Part shown: piece by piece, positions 1 through 8,526 of the stretch
How positions within the stretch are numbered: position 1 is the first letter of the stretch
Layout: each line of letters starts with the position of its first letter
Assembly: GCA_036835325.1 (NCBI GenBank)
Contig: DAITMF010000014.1
Coordinates: 4,475-68,474 of the forward strand
Length of the DNA: 64,000 nt
Reading direction: 5' to 3'
DNA from: CAMCHP01 sp036835325
GTDB taxonomy: Bacteria > Bacteroidota > Bacteroidia > Flavobacteriales_D > Sanyastnellaceae
Translations under genes and position numbers: made by a program
The notes under the pieces: model-generated
Told to the model about the DNA's origin: nothing
Seen by the model: the letters and a program-made list of their open reading frames with translations, nothing else
Database searches by the model: none

Positions 1-131
1 TTGAATTTGGTGGCGCTGCCGTAGTTGACGTTGAGTAGGCTGTCGTAGTTGAACTGAAGGTCGGTAAAGTTTTGTGCTTGCATGAGCAGTGCTGAGCAGC
101 ATGCAGCAACCAGGGAGAGTGATCGAACCAT
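1..131 (-). CDS. Secreted protein, N-terminal part (cut by window start)
   Basis: The reverse strand reads ATG at 131 and stays open to the window edge, giving about 43 residues. It begins with a signal peptide: MVRS, a hydrophobic stretch rich in Ala, Cys and Leu, then a likely cleavage site at MQA-QN. The mature start (NFTDLQFNYDSLLNVNYGSA) resembles the N-terminus of secreted alpha/beta hydrolases in Bacteroidota, but too little is present to assign a family. A weak -7-like sequence TTAATTTG lies at 168-175 on the same strand. Function unknown. Confidence 0.5.
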   Translation of the reverse strand, partial: MVRSLSLVAACCSALLMQAQNFTDLQFNYDSLLNVNYGSATKF

Positions 132-354
132 GGGGTAAGGCAGAGGTCGTAGGGGTTTGTTAATGACCAAATTAATCGCAAAATCGATACGTTTGACGGG
201 AAGTGTTGGAAGATTGAAACCTTCCCATTTTTGCTACTCTCGAAAATAAAGATTCTAGCCGTGAGAATGGGGCATACCGATAATCGCCTGTTGGATTGTG
301 ATACCCTCCATCGGCTCCGATGAAGGTAGTCTCGCCTTCGGCGGATGAGCACTG
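132..354. other. Intergenic region, no gene seen
   Basis: About 220 bp between two minus-strand genes. It must hold the promoter of the gene at 1-131; the best candidate is TTAATTTG (minus, 168-175). No convincing hairpin, repeat or short ORF was seen. Confidence 0.4.
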
Positions 355-1098
355 TCACCCTGCACTCGGATACGTTCGCCCAATCTCCAAATGGCTCACC
401 CATTCAGGTTCGCAAACGAAGCGCAGGGTGCAGGTGGTGCGCTTGCGGTTCTCCATCCAGACGTCATAAATCGGATGTCCGTTCCACTCGGGCGACGCCA
501 GCACTGCATACCCAAACTGCCGCAACCACGGGTTTTTCGTCTCGTCGTGTACAACGTCGCGCATGAACCGCGATACCAACTGCGGCCACCGAACCGATGT
601 CTTTGTGGCGGGCATTTGGCCTTCAGGAAACACCTTCGACTTGACTTCCAAGGTGGTTTCAATGAGTTGAATCGGAGCAAATTCAGGTTTGAAACGCTGC
701 AAGAGCGCCATGAACTGCCAAAGGTAGAGTTTGGTTTGCCAGTCAGTTGTTCGCCGGTAAACGTCGGGCAAATCACAGGCATCCGCTTTCAAATCGGCGA
801 CAATCGATTTCACCAACCGGCTGTCGTTTTTGAACACCACTAAGTACTTCGCGGGGATGCCTTCGAACAGGTGCACCGCAACGGCGTTGACGGGAATTTC
901 GGCAAAATGGTCACACAGCGTGGTGAACACCACAACAGGTTTGTTGAGGTGTTTGCGCTCGACAAGCTGCAGCTTGCGCGCCAGCTCAGCGGCGTAGGTG
1001 TCGTACACCGACGAAATGCCCCGTTCAAGGCATTCGTCGATGGAGTTGGCACTGCTGGGCGCTTGGTGGGTGGCAGTAACGAGGTAATAGGTGCTCAT
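355..1098 (-). CDS. Hypothetical protein, last gene of a VOC operon
   Basis: A 247-residue protein without a signal peptide or membrane segment. I do not recognise the family. It begins MSTYYLVTATHQ and has a charged, probably mixed alpha/beta composition with many Trp and Arg residues. The start overlaps the stop of the upstream VOC gene by 4 bp (ATGA), so the two are very probably translationally coupled and co-transcribed from the promoter near 1985-1992. Reading frame and length argue for a real gene, although the opposite strand is also open at 391-843. Confidence 0.6.
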   Translation of the reverse strand: MSTYYLVTATHQAPSSANSIDECLERGISSVYDTYAAELARKLQLVERKHLNKPVVVFTTLCDHFAEIPVNAVAVHLFEGIPAKYLVVFKNDSRLVKSIVADLKADACDLPDVYRRTTDWQTKLYLWQFMALLQRFKPEFAPIQLIETTLEVKSKVFPEGQMPATKTSVRWPQLVSRFMRDVVHDETKNPWLRQFGYAVLASPEWNGHPIYDVWMENRKRTTCTLRFVCEPEWVSHLEIGRTYPSAG

Positions 1099-1487
1099 TC
1101 GTCAGAATGCAGGCCGATCATGTTGCCCTCAGTGTCGATGATCACAGAGCAAAACCCATGATCGCCGATGGGCATCTTGCCTTGAACAACTGTGCCACCG
1201 GCGTTTTCAACGCGTGCGGTTTCAACGGCGCAATCGCTGCAGGTAAAGTAAACCAAGGTTCCGCCGGCACCGGGTTTTGTTGCGCTCGTTTTGCAGAGGG
1301 CTCCGCTAATGTTGCTTTCGCCTTGCGCCCAAGGAAAGCTGAGCATCTCCAAATCGCCAAATTCGCCCGGTGCTTGCATGGGCACCATGTCGATTTGGAA
1401 AACCGTTTCGTAGAATTTTTGGGCTCTGGCCATGTCGTCTACGTAAATTTCAATCCAGGTAAACGGATTTTTAATCGGTGTTTTCAT
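1095..1487 (-). CDS. VOC family protein (glyoxalase/bleomycin-resistance fold)
   Basis: A 130-residue protein with the layout of a single-module VOC protein: an N-terminal beta strand with FTWIEIYVDDMARAQKFYETVF, a middle segment, and the C-terminal metal-side strand ending DTEGNMIGLHS. VOC proteins use paired beta-alpha-beta-beta-beta modules and usually bind a divalent metal; the substrate cannot be predicted. The sequence looks cytoplasmic. It sits between a secreted VOC protein (25 bp upstream) and a hypothetical gene that overlaps its end by 4 bp, forming a small operon. Confidence 0.85.
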   Translation of the reverse strand: MKTPIKNPFTWIEIYVDDMARAQKFYETVFQIDMVPMQAPGEFGDLEMLSFPWAQGESNISGALCKTSATKPGAGGTLVYFTCSDCAVETARVENAGGTVVQGKMPIGDHGFCSVIIDTEGNMIGLHSDE

Positions 1488-1512
1488 CGTATTTCAGATT
1501 GTTGTATTCGGG

Positions 1513-1965
1513 TTAGTCGTTTTCAGCAGCGGTGTAGGTGACAATGTCGATACCAATGCCATTGGGGTCTTGAATGGCAAAATGCCGATCGCCCCAGGGT
1601 TCATCGTGCAGGTCAATGTGTATCTTAACGCCTTTTGCTTTTAGGTCTTGGTAGATTTGATCGACATTGTCTACTTCAAGGGTCAGGTAAACACCTTGGT
1701 GTTGGAATGCGTGTTGAAAGAGCGGTTGTTGGCTTGGATGGTTGGGTAGTAAAAAACTGATTTCCGCTTCGCGATTTGGTGTGTGCATCAAGATATAAAA
1801 TTCGTTCTCAAAAGTTACACCAAATCCCAAAACGGTGGTGTAGAAGTCTTTGGTTTCAGTCAGTTTTTCGGTGATTATTCCGGCGTTGAGTTTCATGGTG
1901 GGTGCTGTTTGTGCGTGGGTTGAGGTGTATGCAAAGGCAAATGCAAGAAGGATTAAAAACTTCAT
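1513..1965 (-). CDS. VOC family protein with a signal peptide
   Basis: A 150-residue protein. Residues 1-19 form a convincing signal peptide (MKFLILLAFAFAYTSTHAQ, cleavage probably after Ala18). The VOC module follows: MKLNAGIITEKLTETKDFYTTVLGF, then GVYLTLEVDNVDQIYQDLKAKG, and the C-terminal strand DPNGIGIDIVTY. An internal Met just before KLNAG could be the start of a cytoplasmic form, but the longer form is supported by a -7 box (TAGATTTG, 1985-1992, minus) 19 nt upstream. VOC enzymes are normally cytoplasmic, so a periplasmic copy is unusual. It is the first gene of the operon. Confidence 0.8.
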   Translation of the reverse strand: MKFLILLAFAFAYTSTHAQTAPTMKLNAGIITEKLTETKDFYTTVLGFGVTFENEFYILMHTPNREAEISFLLPNHPSQQPLFQHAFQHQGVYLTLEVDNVDQIYQDLKAKGVKIHIDLHDEPWGDRHFAIQDPNGIGIDIVTYTAAEND

Positions 1966-1984
1966 TGTCAGTGTGTTGTTTTGG

Positions 1985-1992
1985 CAAATCTA
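1985..1992 (-). promoter_or_regulatory. -7 promoter element of the VOC operon
   Basis: TAGATTTG on the reverse strand matches the Bacteroidota -7 consensus TAnnTTTG and lies 19 nt upstream of the ATG at 1965. Confidence 0.5.
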
Positions 1993-2032
1993 CCCCTGTG
2001 CGAAGCGTACGCATTGTAAAAAACGGACAAAC

Positions 2033-2341
2033 TTACCTGAACGCCTCTGACGGTGTTACACCGTAGTAGGTTTTGAAGCTTTTGATGAAATGTGCCTGGT
2101 CAAAGAATCCGACGTCAAAGTAGAGCTTATTGTCTTTCAGACTTTGTGCAGAAGGCTTTGCACGAAGAATGTACTGAAAGCGCACCACATTGCTGAATGA
2201 CTTTGCCGTGGTTCCGATGTAGAAGTTGAAGATTCTCCGAAGCTGTCTCGGACTTAGTCCCGTAGTTAAGTCGTTTTCGCACGGTGAAACGCTTGGCTGA
2301 ATAGGATGGTAGTGGTTTCGTAAGGTTATTGGTTTGCGCAT
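2033..2341 (-). pseudogene. Orphan AraC-family DNA-binding domain (truncated regulator)
   Basis: About 100 residues that match only the C-terminal double helix-turn-helix domain of AraC/XylS regulators: LSPRQLRRIFNFYIGTTAKSF (first helix-turn-helix and linker) and DVGFFDQAHFIKSFKTYYGVTPSEAFR (second, with the conserved F-x-D-Q-x-H-F-I-x-x-F pattern). Normal family members have 250-300 residues with an N-terminal ligand-binding or dimerisation domain, which is absent here and not found in other frames upstream. It is probably a decayed remnant, though a functional stand-alone DNA-binding domain cannot be excluded. It lies 67 bp upstream of the VOC operon, on the same strand. Confidence 0.6.
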
Positions 2342-2466
2342 GGTGCTGTGTCGCAGGTGAAGACCAATCTACGAACACTCTTTATTTGTGCGGATGAACG
2401 GGGTACCTGCCAATCGTCACCGCATCCGCGCAGCGAAGAATAAAAAATGAAGTTTCTCGCGCCCCA

Positions 2467-2614
2467 TTACTCCCCATCTCCCTTCACGTATTCATCGTTG
2501 AAGTGGGTGCGTGATTTGGGTTTGGAGAATTTATCGGCGTTGTACTGGGTTGATTTCCCTTTGGGGATGGAGCGCGCGGTCAATACGCTCTTGGTAAAGC
2601 GGTTGTCATATTGG
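2467..2614 (-). pseudogene. Possible gene remnant
   Basis: The reverse strand has about 48 open codons ending in TAA at 2467, with a plausible protein-like sequence rich in Lys, Thr and Ser (contains TARSIPKGKSTQYNADKF). There is no start codon in a sensible place, and the frame closes upstream with TGA. It reads like the C-terminal tail of a decayed gene whose family I do not recognise. It falls in the 358-bp stretch 2342-2699, which otherwise shows no gene. Confidence 0.3.
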
Positions 2615-2699
2615 AATCAAGCAATACAAACTCAATCGTTCTTGCATACCTTTACGAACGGCCTGTGAAATGAGCTGCCACCTGTTAAACTTGACCAAG

Positions 2700-3464
2700 A
2701 TGACAAACTGCAATTGCACCCAACCGTTTGACTTGACGCACTGGAAGCGCGCTGTGCTCATGCTTGCTGTCACCCTCTGCTCGGTGCTTGCTTTGGCGCA
2801 GTCAAGCATAACGGTAAGTACCAATGTACTATTTACAGAACCGAGGGGAGGTTTGGAGTATACCGTACCGGATGTTGGTGGCAGCCTGCGCACTACTCTT
2901 CTCTACGAGCAGCAGACATCTAAACGAATCGGCTTTTATGCCCACGGTGCGTATGGGCATAAGTGGATGTCTTTTCTATATCCGCTTTACAGCCTCTGTG
3001 CAGATCAAAACGGTCTGTACATTTGTGTTTTCACGGAGGCGATACGACAAGATAAAGTATTCGGTTTTGTTGAGACTTCATTTGGTGGAACTGTATGCTT
3101 TGGAAGAATCGTTCGCATCCGTATGGGGCCTTACCTCGCGTACAATGGCATACCAACCAATCAAAACTATATACCTGTAGATGAACAGATGTTTTATCCA
3201 GCCAGCGCGCAAGATATGTATGGGCGACTAGAACTCGGCGGACAGGCTCAACTGTCTTTGGTTTTGCCTTTGGGTAAGCATTGGTCGATCCAAGCCAACG
3301 GTTTCTTGGCGCGATCGTTCAGCGACTTACGAACAGACAAATGGGCCGACGCCAGAGCTTTGCTAATAAATGCAATGGGAGAGATTGATTATGTGGAAAT
3401 GACCAGTAAGCGACTGATTAATCGTTACCGTTCATTCGGGCTTTCTATCGGCTACACGTGGTGA
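2700..3464 (+). CDS. Outer-membrane beta-barrel-like protein
   Basis: A 254-residue protein (from the ATG at 2700; an in-frame ATG at 2670 adds ten residues). After an unusually long polar N-terminus comes a hydrophobic signal segment (residues about 19-34, ending ALAQ). The rest alternates polar and hydrophobic residues, with many Tyr, Phe and Gly, and ends in SIGYTW, an aromatic C-terminus typical of outer-membrane barrels. A -7-like TACCTTTA lies at 2647-2654. Function unknown; no partner genes are nearby. Confidence 0.6.
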   Translation: MTNCNCTQPFDLTHWKRAVLMLAVTLCSVLALAQSSITVSTNVLFTEPRGGLEYTVPDVGGSLRTTLLYEQQTSKRIGFYAHGAYGHKWMSFLYPLYSLCADQNGLYICVFTEAIRQDKVFGFVETSFGGTVCFGRIVRIRMGPYLAYNGIPTNQNYIPVDEQMFYPASAQDMYGRLELGGQAQLSLVLPLGKHWSIQANGFLARSFSDLRTDKWADARALLINAMGEIDYVEMTSKRLINRYRSFGLSIGYTW

Positions 3465-3485
3465 AGGATTCGAATTGAATCCGGG

Positions 3486-3850
3486 TTGAAAACGTTTCTT
3501 ACTAGGGGCCATCAGCGGCAGCGCCGCTGATTTTGTGGTTCATGGGAGATTTCTTCCTTTGGGCTGTGCCGGCAGCCTGTTTTCGTTGGGGATTAATCGG
3601 AGACCATCCTTTCGGGATGGAGGAGCGGGGCGCAGTCGTACTGATGTTCTGAAAACGAAAAGCACGAAACCGTGCGTGCTGCTCTTCGCTTTGCAACCGA
3701 AACGTTTTTCGCCGGCCTCGCGCAGCCGCGTAGCGGCGGCACCTACGTAGCCACAGGCCTGCCTGTGGCAGACAGGGTTTATCCCGTCCGCGATACCCGT
3801 CCACAATGCGGCGCGTGTGCGTACCGTAAGCACCGTAGGAGCGGAGGAAT
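3486..3850. repeat. Mosaic repeat block A
   Basis: Non-coding region upstream of ftsY. It contains the unit GCAACCGAAACGTTTTTCGC at 3694-3713 followed by CGGCCTCGCGCAGCCGCGTA, which recurs near 6448, 6901 and 7029, plus short palindromes such as CAGCGGCAGCGCCGCTG at 3511-3527 and CCACAGGCCTGCCTGTGG at 3751-3768. The open frames here are by-products of the repeats. It resembles the intergenic mosaic repeats in blocks B and C. Confidence 0.75.
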
Positions 3851-3880
3851 ATGTTATCGATTACCCATCGCACCATTTCG

Positions 3881-3888
3881 TATCTTTG
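3881..3888 (+). promoter_or_regulatory. -7 promoter element of ftsY
   Basis: TATCTTTG matches TAnnTTTG and lies 20 nt before the ftsY ATG at 3909. It supports the short start over the upstream-extended frame, which would run into repeat block A. Confidence 0.6.
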
Positions 3889-3908
3889 CAGTTCCCAACT
3901 GCTGCGAA

Positions 3909-4862
3909 ATGAGCTTCTTTAAACGCATCTTCTCCAAAGAGAAAAAAGAAACCCTCGACAAAGGGCTCGAAAAAACGCGGGGAAACCTGTTCTCAACCCT
4001 CGCACGCGCCGTTGCCGGCAAGTCGCGCGTCGATGACGAGGTGCTCGACAACCTCGAAGAGGTGCTCGTCTCGGCCGATGTGGGCGTGGCCACCACAGTC
4101 AAAATCATCCAACGCATCGAAGAACGCGTTTCGCGCGACAAATACCTTGGAACCGACGAACTGAACTCCATCCTCAAAGAAGAAATCGCCGCACTCCTCA
4201 GCGAGTCGGGCAGCGAAGAGGCCTCCGAGTTCGTTATCCCATCCAACCACAAACCCTATGTCATCATGGTGGTGGGCGTCAACGGAGTGGGCAAAACCAC
4301 CACCATCGGCAAGCTGGCCCACCAGTTCAAAGCCAAGAACTACAAGGTGATGCTCGGCGCGGCCGACACCTTCCGCGCGGCCGCCGTTGACCAACTCAAA
4401 ATCTGGAGCGAACGCGCCGGTGTGCCCATCGTCGCACAGGGCATGAACGCCGATCCGGCCTCCGTGGCCTACGACACCCTGCAAAGCGCCGTCGCTAACG
4501 GGTCAGATGTGGTGATCATCGACACCGCCGGCCGCTTGCACAACAAAATCAACCTGATGAACGAGCTCACCAAAATCAAACGGGTGATGCAAAAGGTCAT
4601 CCCCGATGCGCCGCACGAAGTGCTGCTTGTGCTCGACGGTTCGACCGGACAAAACGCGGTCGAACAGGCGCGTCAGTTCACCAAAGCCACCGAAGTCACT
4701 GCGCTGGCGCTCACCAAGATCGACGGCACGGCCAAAGGCGGTGTGGTCATCGGCATCAGCGATGAGTTTAAAATTCCCGTCCGCTACATCGGCGTAGGCG
4801 AGGGCATCAACGACCTCCAGGTCTTCAACAAATTCGAATTCGTCGACTCACTTTTCAGCTAA
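3909..4862 (+). CDS. ftsY: Signal recognition particle receptor FtsY
   Basis: A 317-residue SRP-family GTPase. FtsY docks the SRP-ribosome complex at the inner membrane and, with Ffh, hands nascent membrane proteins to SecYEG. Visible parts: a short basic N-terminus (MSFFKRIFSKEKKE), the helical N domain (about 20-105), and the G domain with P-loop GVNGVGKT (123-130), DTAGR, and TKIDGTAKGG. The long acidic A domain of E. coli FtsY is missing, as is usual in Bacteroidota. The start at 3909 is chosen from the -7 box and from family length; the frame is open to 3672 but that part is repeat sequence. rimO follows after 6 bp, so the two are likely co-transcribed. Confidence 0.96.
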   Translation: MSFFKRIFSKEKKETLDKGLEKTRGNLFSTLARAVAGKSRVDDEVLDNLEEVLVSADVGVATTVKIIQRIEERVSRDKYLGTDELNSILKEEIAALLSESGSEEASEFVIPSNHKPYVIMVVGVNGVGKTTTIGKLAHQFKAKNYKVMLGAADTFRAAAVDQLKIWSERAGVPIVAQGMNADPASVAYDTLQSAVANGSDVVIIDTAGRLHNKINLMNELTKIKRVMQKVIPDAPHEVLLVLDGSTGQNAVEQARQFTKATEVTALALTKIDGTAKGGVVIGISDEFKIPVRYIGVGEGINDLQVFNKFEFVDSLFS

Positions 4863-4868
4863 AACTAA

Positions 4869-6185
4869 ATGCGCGTCCGCACCCTCAAAAAAAACAAGGT
4901 CAATGTCGTGACCCTAGGCTGCTCGAAGAACATCTTTGACAGCGAGGTGATGATGGCCCAACTCAAGGCCAACAACTACGAGGTGAAGCACGAAGAGGCC
5001 GACAGCGACGCGGCCATCGTGGTGATCAATACGTGCGGATTCATTGACAATGCCAAGGAGGAATCGATCAATACGATTCTTCGCTTCGCGGAGGCACGGG
5101 CTGAAGGCCGCGTAGAAAAAGTGTACGTTACAGGATGCCTCTCAGAGCGGTACCGCGACGAACTGGAGGCCGAGATTCCCGAGGTCGATGGCTACTTCGG
5201 CACCCGCGAACTGCCCCGCTTGCTCAAAACGCTCAAGGCCGATTACAAAAAAGAACTCGTAGGAGAGCGATTGCTCACCACCCCTTCGCACTACGCCTAC
5301 TTCAAGATCAGCGAAGGATGCGACCGTCCGTGCTCGTTCTGCGCCATCCCGCTCATGCGCGGCAAGCACGTGAGTACGCCGATTGAAGACCTCGTTACCC
5401 AAGCCAAGAACCTGGCCCGCGGTGGCGTGCGCGAACTGATGGTGATCGCGCAAGACAGCACCTACTACGGACTCGACATTTACAAGAAGCGCGCATTGGG
5501 CGAGCTGCTCGAGCGTTTGGCCGAGGTCGAAGGCATCGATTGGATTCGTCTGCACTACGCCTTCCCGACGGGCTTCCCGATGGAAGTACTCGACGTGATG
5601 GCGAAGCATCCGAACATCTGCAACTACATCGACATGCCCTTGCAGCACGTCAGCACGAATATGCTGAAGGCCATGCGCCGCGGCACCACACGCGAGAAAA
5701 CGACGCAGCTCATCCGCGACATCCGCGAGCGCGTGCCGGGCATTGCCATCCGCACCACGCTGATTTGCGGCTACCCCGGAGAAACCGACCGCGACTTCGA
5801 AGAAATGTGCGAATGGGTAGAGGAGATGCGCTTCGACCGCCTGGGCGTGTTTACCTACTCGCACGAAGAGAACACCCACGCGTACAACTTTGAAGACGAT
5901 GTGCCCGACGCCGTGAAGAAGCAGCGTTCAGAGAAGGTGATGGAAATTCAAAGCGGCATCTCGATGGAGCTGAACCGCGCGAAGATCGGCAGCAGCTTCA
6001 AGGTCTTAATTGACCGCATCGAAGGCGGTTACTACGTGGGCCGCACAGAGTTCGACTCGCCCGACGTTGACAACGAAGTCCTCATCAAGCAGCGCGACGA
6101 TCTGCACCTGCGCATCGGCGACTTCGTCACCGCCACCATCACCGATGCCGAGCATTACGATTTGTTCGGGGAGGTGGTTGCTTAG
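4869..6185 (+). CDS. rimO: Ribosomal protein uS12 methylthiotransferase RimO
   Basis: A 438-residue radical-SAM methylthiotransferase that adds a methylthio group to a conserved Asp of ribosomal protein S12. The N-terminal UPF0004 domain carries the three cluster cysteines (C18, C56, C90). The radical-SAM motif CDRPCSFC gives C151, C155 and C158, and a C-terminal TRAM domain spans about 375-438. The motif context SEGCDRPCSFCAIPLMRGKH fits RimO rather than the tRNA enzyme MiaB. It follows ftsY by 6 bp. Confidence 0.95.
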   Translation: MRVRTLKKNKVNVVTLGCSKNIFDSEVMMAQLKANNYEVKHEEADSDAAIVVINTCGFIDNAKEESINTILRFAEARAEGRVEKVYVTGCLSERYRDELEAEIPEVDGYFGTRELPRLLKTLKADYKKELVGERLLTTPSHYAYFKISEGCDRPCSFCAIPLMRGKHVSTPIEDLVTQAKNLARGGVRELMVIAQDSTYYGLDIYKKRALGELLERLAEVEGIDWIRLHYAFPTGFPMEVLDVMAKHPNICNYIDMPLQHVSTNMLKAMRRGTTREKTTQLIRDIRERVPGIAIRTTLICGYPGETDRDFEEMCEWVEEMRFDRLGVFTYSHEENTHAYNFEDDVPDAVKKQRSEKVMEIQSGISMELNRAKIGSSFKVLIDRIEGGYYVGRTEFDSPDVDNEVLIKQRDDLHLRIGDFVTATITDAEHYDLFGEVVA

Positions 6186-6262
6186 ACTTTAGATTCTAGA
6201 CTTCAGATTCTAGACTTCAGATTTTAGACTTTTGATTCTGGACTTCAGACTTTAGATTCTGG
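6184..6262. repeat. Short degenerate tandem repeat
   Basis: About five to six imperfect copies of a 14-15 bp unit close to AGACTTCAGATTCT follow the rimO stop codon directly. Copy boundaries vary between TAGACTT and GGACTT. No coding potential. It may act as a spacer before repeat block B. Confidence 0.8.
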
Positions 6263-6285
6263 AGGCATCCCCTGCGGGGATGGCA

Positions 6286-7190
6286 TTCAAGGAACACGAC
6301 ATGTGACATGGTGTTGCCGCATGCGTGCTGAATTGTTCACAACGAAAAGCACGAAAGGCACAAAACATCTTGGAATGGCTTATCGTGCTGTTCGTATCAC
6401 ACTGAAAAATCGAAATGCACGAAATACATCGTGCTGCGTATCGCCCGGCAACCGAAACGTTTTTCGCCGGCCGCGCGCAGCCACGTAGTGGCGTAGGTTT
6501 GGTAGGGATGGGCCTCTGGCCCGTCCATGCAGCGGCACCCGTCCCGTCCCGATAGCCCCGTTAGGGGCGTAGGAACACCGGAACCAATTGACGTTTTATT
6601 GATCGATGCTAACGCCATCCATCACACCTGATTAACCTACGTCCCTCCGGGACTTACGCACCGTGCGCGCGCCGCTGGTGGACGGGCTGCGCCCCGATTG
6701 CATCGGGCTCCGCCCATCCCTACAAAACCTGCGCTCCTACGGAGCTCCCCGCGTGCGCCGCACGGCGTTTCGCTTGCAATGCGAAATTGCGTTGCGGTGT
6801 GTGGTGACCGGTAAACTTTATTGGTTGCATGGAAAAGGTTTACCAACCAACGCCGCGGCGATGTTTTCATGGAAGACCACGCATCACATGGCGTCGCCCG
6901 GCAACCGAAACGTTTTTCGCCGGCCTCGCGCAGCCGCGGAATGATTGTATCGTACACCACGGGTGTTATGTCGTCTGCTCACCGAGGCCATGTTGTCATG
7001 GAACACCACGTGCCACATGGCTTCGCCCGGCAACCGAAACGTTTTTCGCCGTCCTCGCGCAGCCACGTAGTGGCGTAGGTTTTGTAGGGATGGGTGAAGC
7101 CGAAGGCGAAACCTGTTCATGGAGCGGCGCCCGTCCCGTCCCGTAAGCCGCGTAGCGGCGTAGGAACACCAATCGCAGCCCATTCATCGC
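6286..7190. repeat. Mosaic repeat block B
   Basis: Non-coding 900-bp block made of several recurring units. Unit 1 (about 6634-6850, starting CCTACGTCCCTCCGGGACTT) recurs in block C at 10340-10535. Unit 2 (about 6868-6940 and 6998-7180, with ATGGAACACCACG and CGAAACGTTTTTCGCCG) recurs at 10139-10292. A 21-bp sequence at 7074-7094 is present nearly inverted at 6713-6733. Many overlapping open frames on both strands come from these repeats and show no protein signature. 7191-7389 has no repeat and no clear gene. Confidence 0.85.
6810..6844. repeat. 35-bp inverted repeat GGTAAAC-N21-GTTTACC (copy 1)
   Basis: Perfect 7-bp arms GGTAAAC and GTTTACC are separated by exactly 21 bp. The same arms and spacing occur at 10496-10530, 10758-10792 and 40614-40648. 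Confidence 0.75.
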
Positions 7191-7389
7191 TTGGCAGCGA
7201 AGCTTGCCTGACGTACTTCAGTGTTCATTCCTGACTTTCTTCATGTTTAACATTTGCTGTGTTTATCACCTTTGTTCAGCCACTAACTTCGTTGGCATTC
7301 AATACAGTGCCTATGATGTCACAGGCTTGACCCATACTGCCACGGTCGAGAATAATTGTATTTGTTTAACCCATATATAAAACAACGCC

Positions 7390-8460
7390 ATGACATCACT
7401 TCTTAATGAGCTGAAAAACATCGTTTCCGACAACTGTATAACGGTACTTTTCAATACCCACCGCACCAAACCCGACAACGAGAAAGACGCCTTAACCCTG
7501 AAAAACCTCCTCAAAGAAGCCGAAGAACGCATCGTCGGTATGAACGACAAACGCGCAGCAGCCAAACTGACTGAGTCACTCAAATCATTGGCCGACCAAA
7601 TCGACCATAGCCACAACCTCGATAGCATGGTGCTCTTTGTCAGCGAAACGGTTGCGCAGATCGTCCGCCTGCCCATCGCCGTGAAAGAACGCGTGGTCAT
7701 CGGGAATTCGTTCGCCACCCGCGACATCGTCCGCGCGCTGCACAGCGAAGCCAGCTACTACATCCTTGTCTTGAGCCAACACCAAGCACGGCTTTTACTC
7801 GCCTTCAACGACCGCCTTGTCACCGAGGTATCCTCATCCTTCCCCTTAAAAAATACCGTTTCAGCAAGCTCTGGCCGTGGTGAGCAAAACGCCAACCGTC
7901 AAGCCAATGTGCTGGCTGAATTTTTCAATCGGGTCGACAAAGAACTCAACGCCGAACGCCATACCAACCGCTACCCTGTGCTCATCTGTTCCGATGAAAG
8001 CAACCGCTTCGAGTTCATGAAGATGGCCGATCACCCGCACATCTTCTTCGAAGACCACCTCAATGGCAACCGCAACGACGATAAAGCCCACGCCATTGTG
8101 AGCGATGCTTGGCCGCTCGTGAGCCAACGCATCCAAGGCAACAACGAAGCGCGTAAAAGTGAACTCAAGCAGGCCGTCGGCAAGCAACGCTTTCTCAGCG
8201 ACACCAATGAGATTTGGCAAGCCATAAAGCAAGGCCGCATTCAAACCCTCTTCATCGAGACCGATTTGTTTCAGCCTGCCGTCATCGACAACGGTGTCAT
8301 TTCGTACGTTGATCAACACACCAATAGCGCATCGCTGGTCATTGACGACATCTACGACGAGCTAATCGAAGCCAATATGGAGCACGGGAGAGACGAAGTC
8401 TTCTTGGCCTCCGGTGAGCTGGCTGATTTCAACGGCTTCGGTGCCATCACCCGCTATTGA
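7390..8460 (+). CDS. baeRF-family (archaeo-eukaryotic release factor-like) protein
   Basis: A 356-residue cytoplasmic protein resembling the baeRF3 group, bacterial relatives of the archaeal/eukaryotic release factor eRF1. It has an N-terminal helical part with NTHRTKPDNEKD, a middle domain with SYYILVLSQHQARLLLAFND, and a C-terminal domain resembling the L7Ae/eRF1 C-terminal fold ending DFNGFGAITRY, a tail common in this family. The GGQ peptide-release motif is not seen, so classical termination activity is unlikely. Family members are suspected to act in ribosome rescue or stress, but the role is not settled. It stands alone between repeat block B and a symporter gene. Confidence 0.75.
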   Translation: MTSLLNELKNIVSDNCITVLFNTHRTKPDNEKDALTLKNLLKEAEERIVGMNDKRAAAKLTESLKSLADQIDHSHNLDSMVLFVSETVAQIVRLPIAVKERVVIGNSFATRDIVRALHSEASYYILVLSQHQARLLLAFNDRLVTEVSSSFPLKNTVSASSGRGEQNANRQANVLAEFFNRVDKELNAERHTNRYPVLICSDESNRFEFMKMADHPHIFFEDHLNGNRNDDKAHAIVSDAWPLVSQRIQGNNEARKSELKQAVGKQRFLSDTNEIWQAIKQGRIQTLFIETDLFQPAVIDNGVISYVDQHTNSASLVIDDIYDELIEANMEHGRDEVFLASGELADFNGFGAITRY

Positions 8461-8514
8461 TCTGCCGTCGCCACCTGCTGATAGCGCGGCACTAAACCAC
8501 GCACAATCTAACCT

Positions 8515-8521
8515 TACCTTG
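8515..8521 (+). promoter_or_regulatory. -7-like element close to the symporter start
   Basis: TACCTTG ends 5 nt before the ATG at 8527, the same geometry as other probable leaderless genes in this window. Confidence 0.4.
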
Positions 8522-8526
8522 CAGCC

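Noticed and set aside
3502..3876. 124-residue frame on the minus strand upstream of ftsY
   Set aside because: Composed of repeat block A sequence with the same peptide pieces as the other blocks.
5142..5879. 245-residue open frame on the minus strand
   Set aside because: Antisense to rimO, which has all six cluster cysteines.
6303..7187. Overlapping 60-107-residue frames on both strands
   Set aside because: They lie in repeat block B; the shared peptide pieces (such as RPATETFFAGLAQPR) simply translate the DNA repeat.
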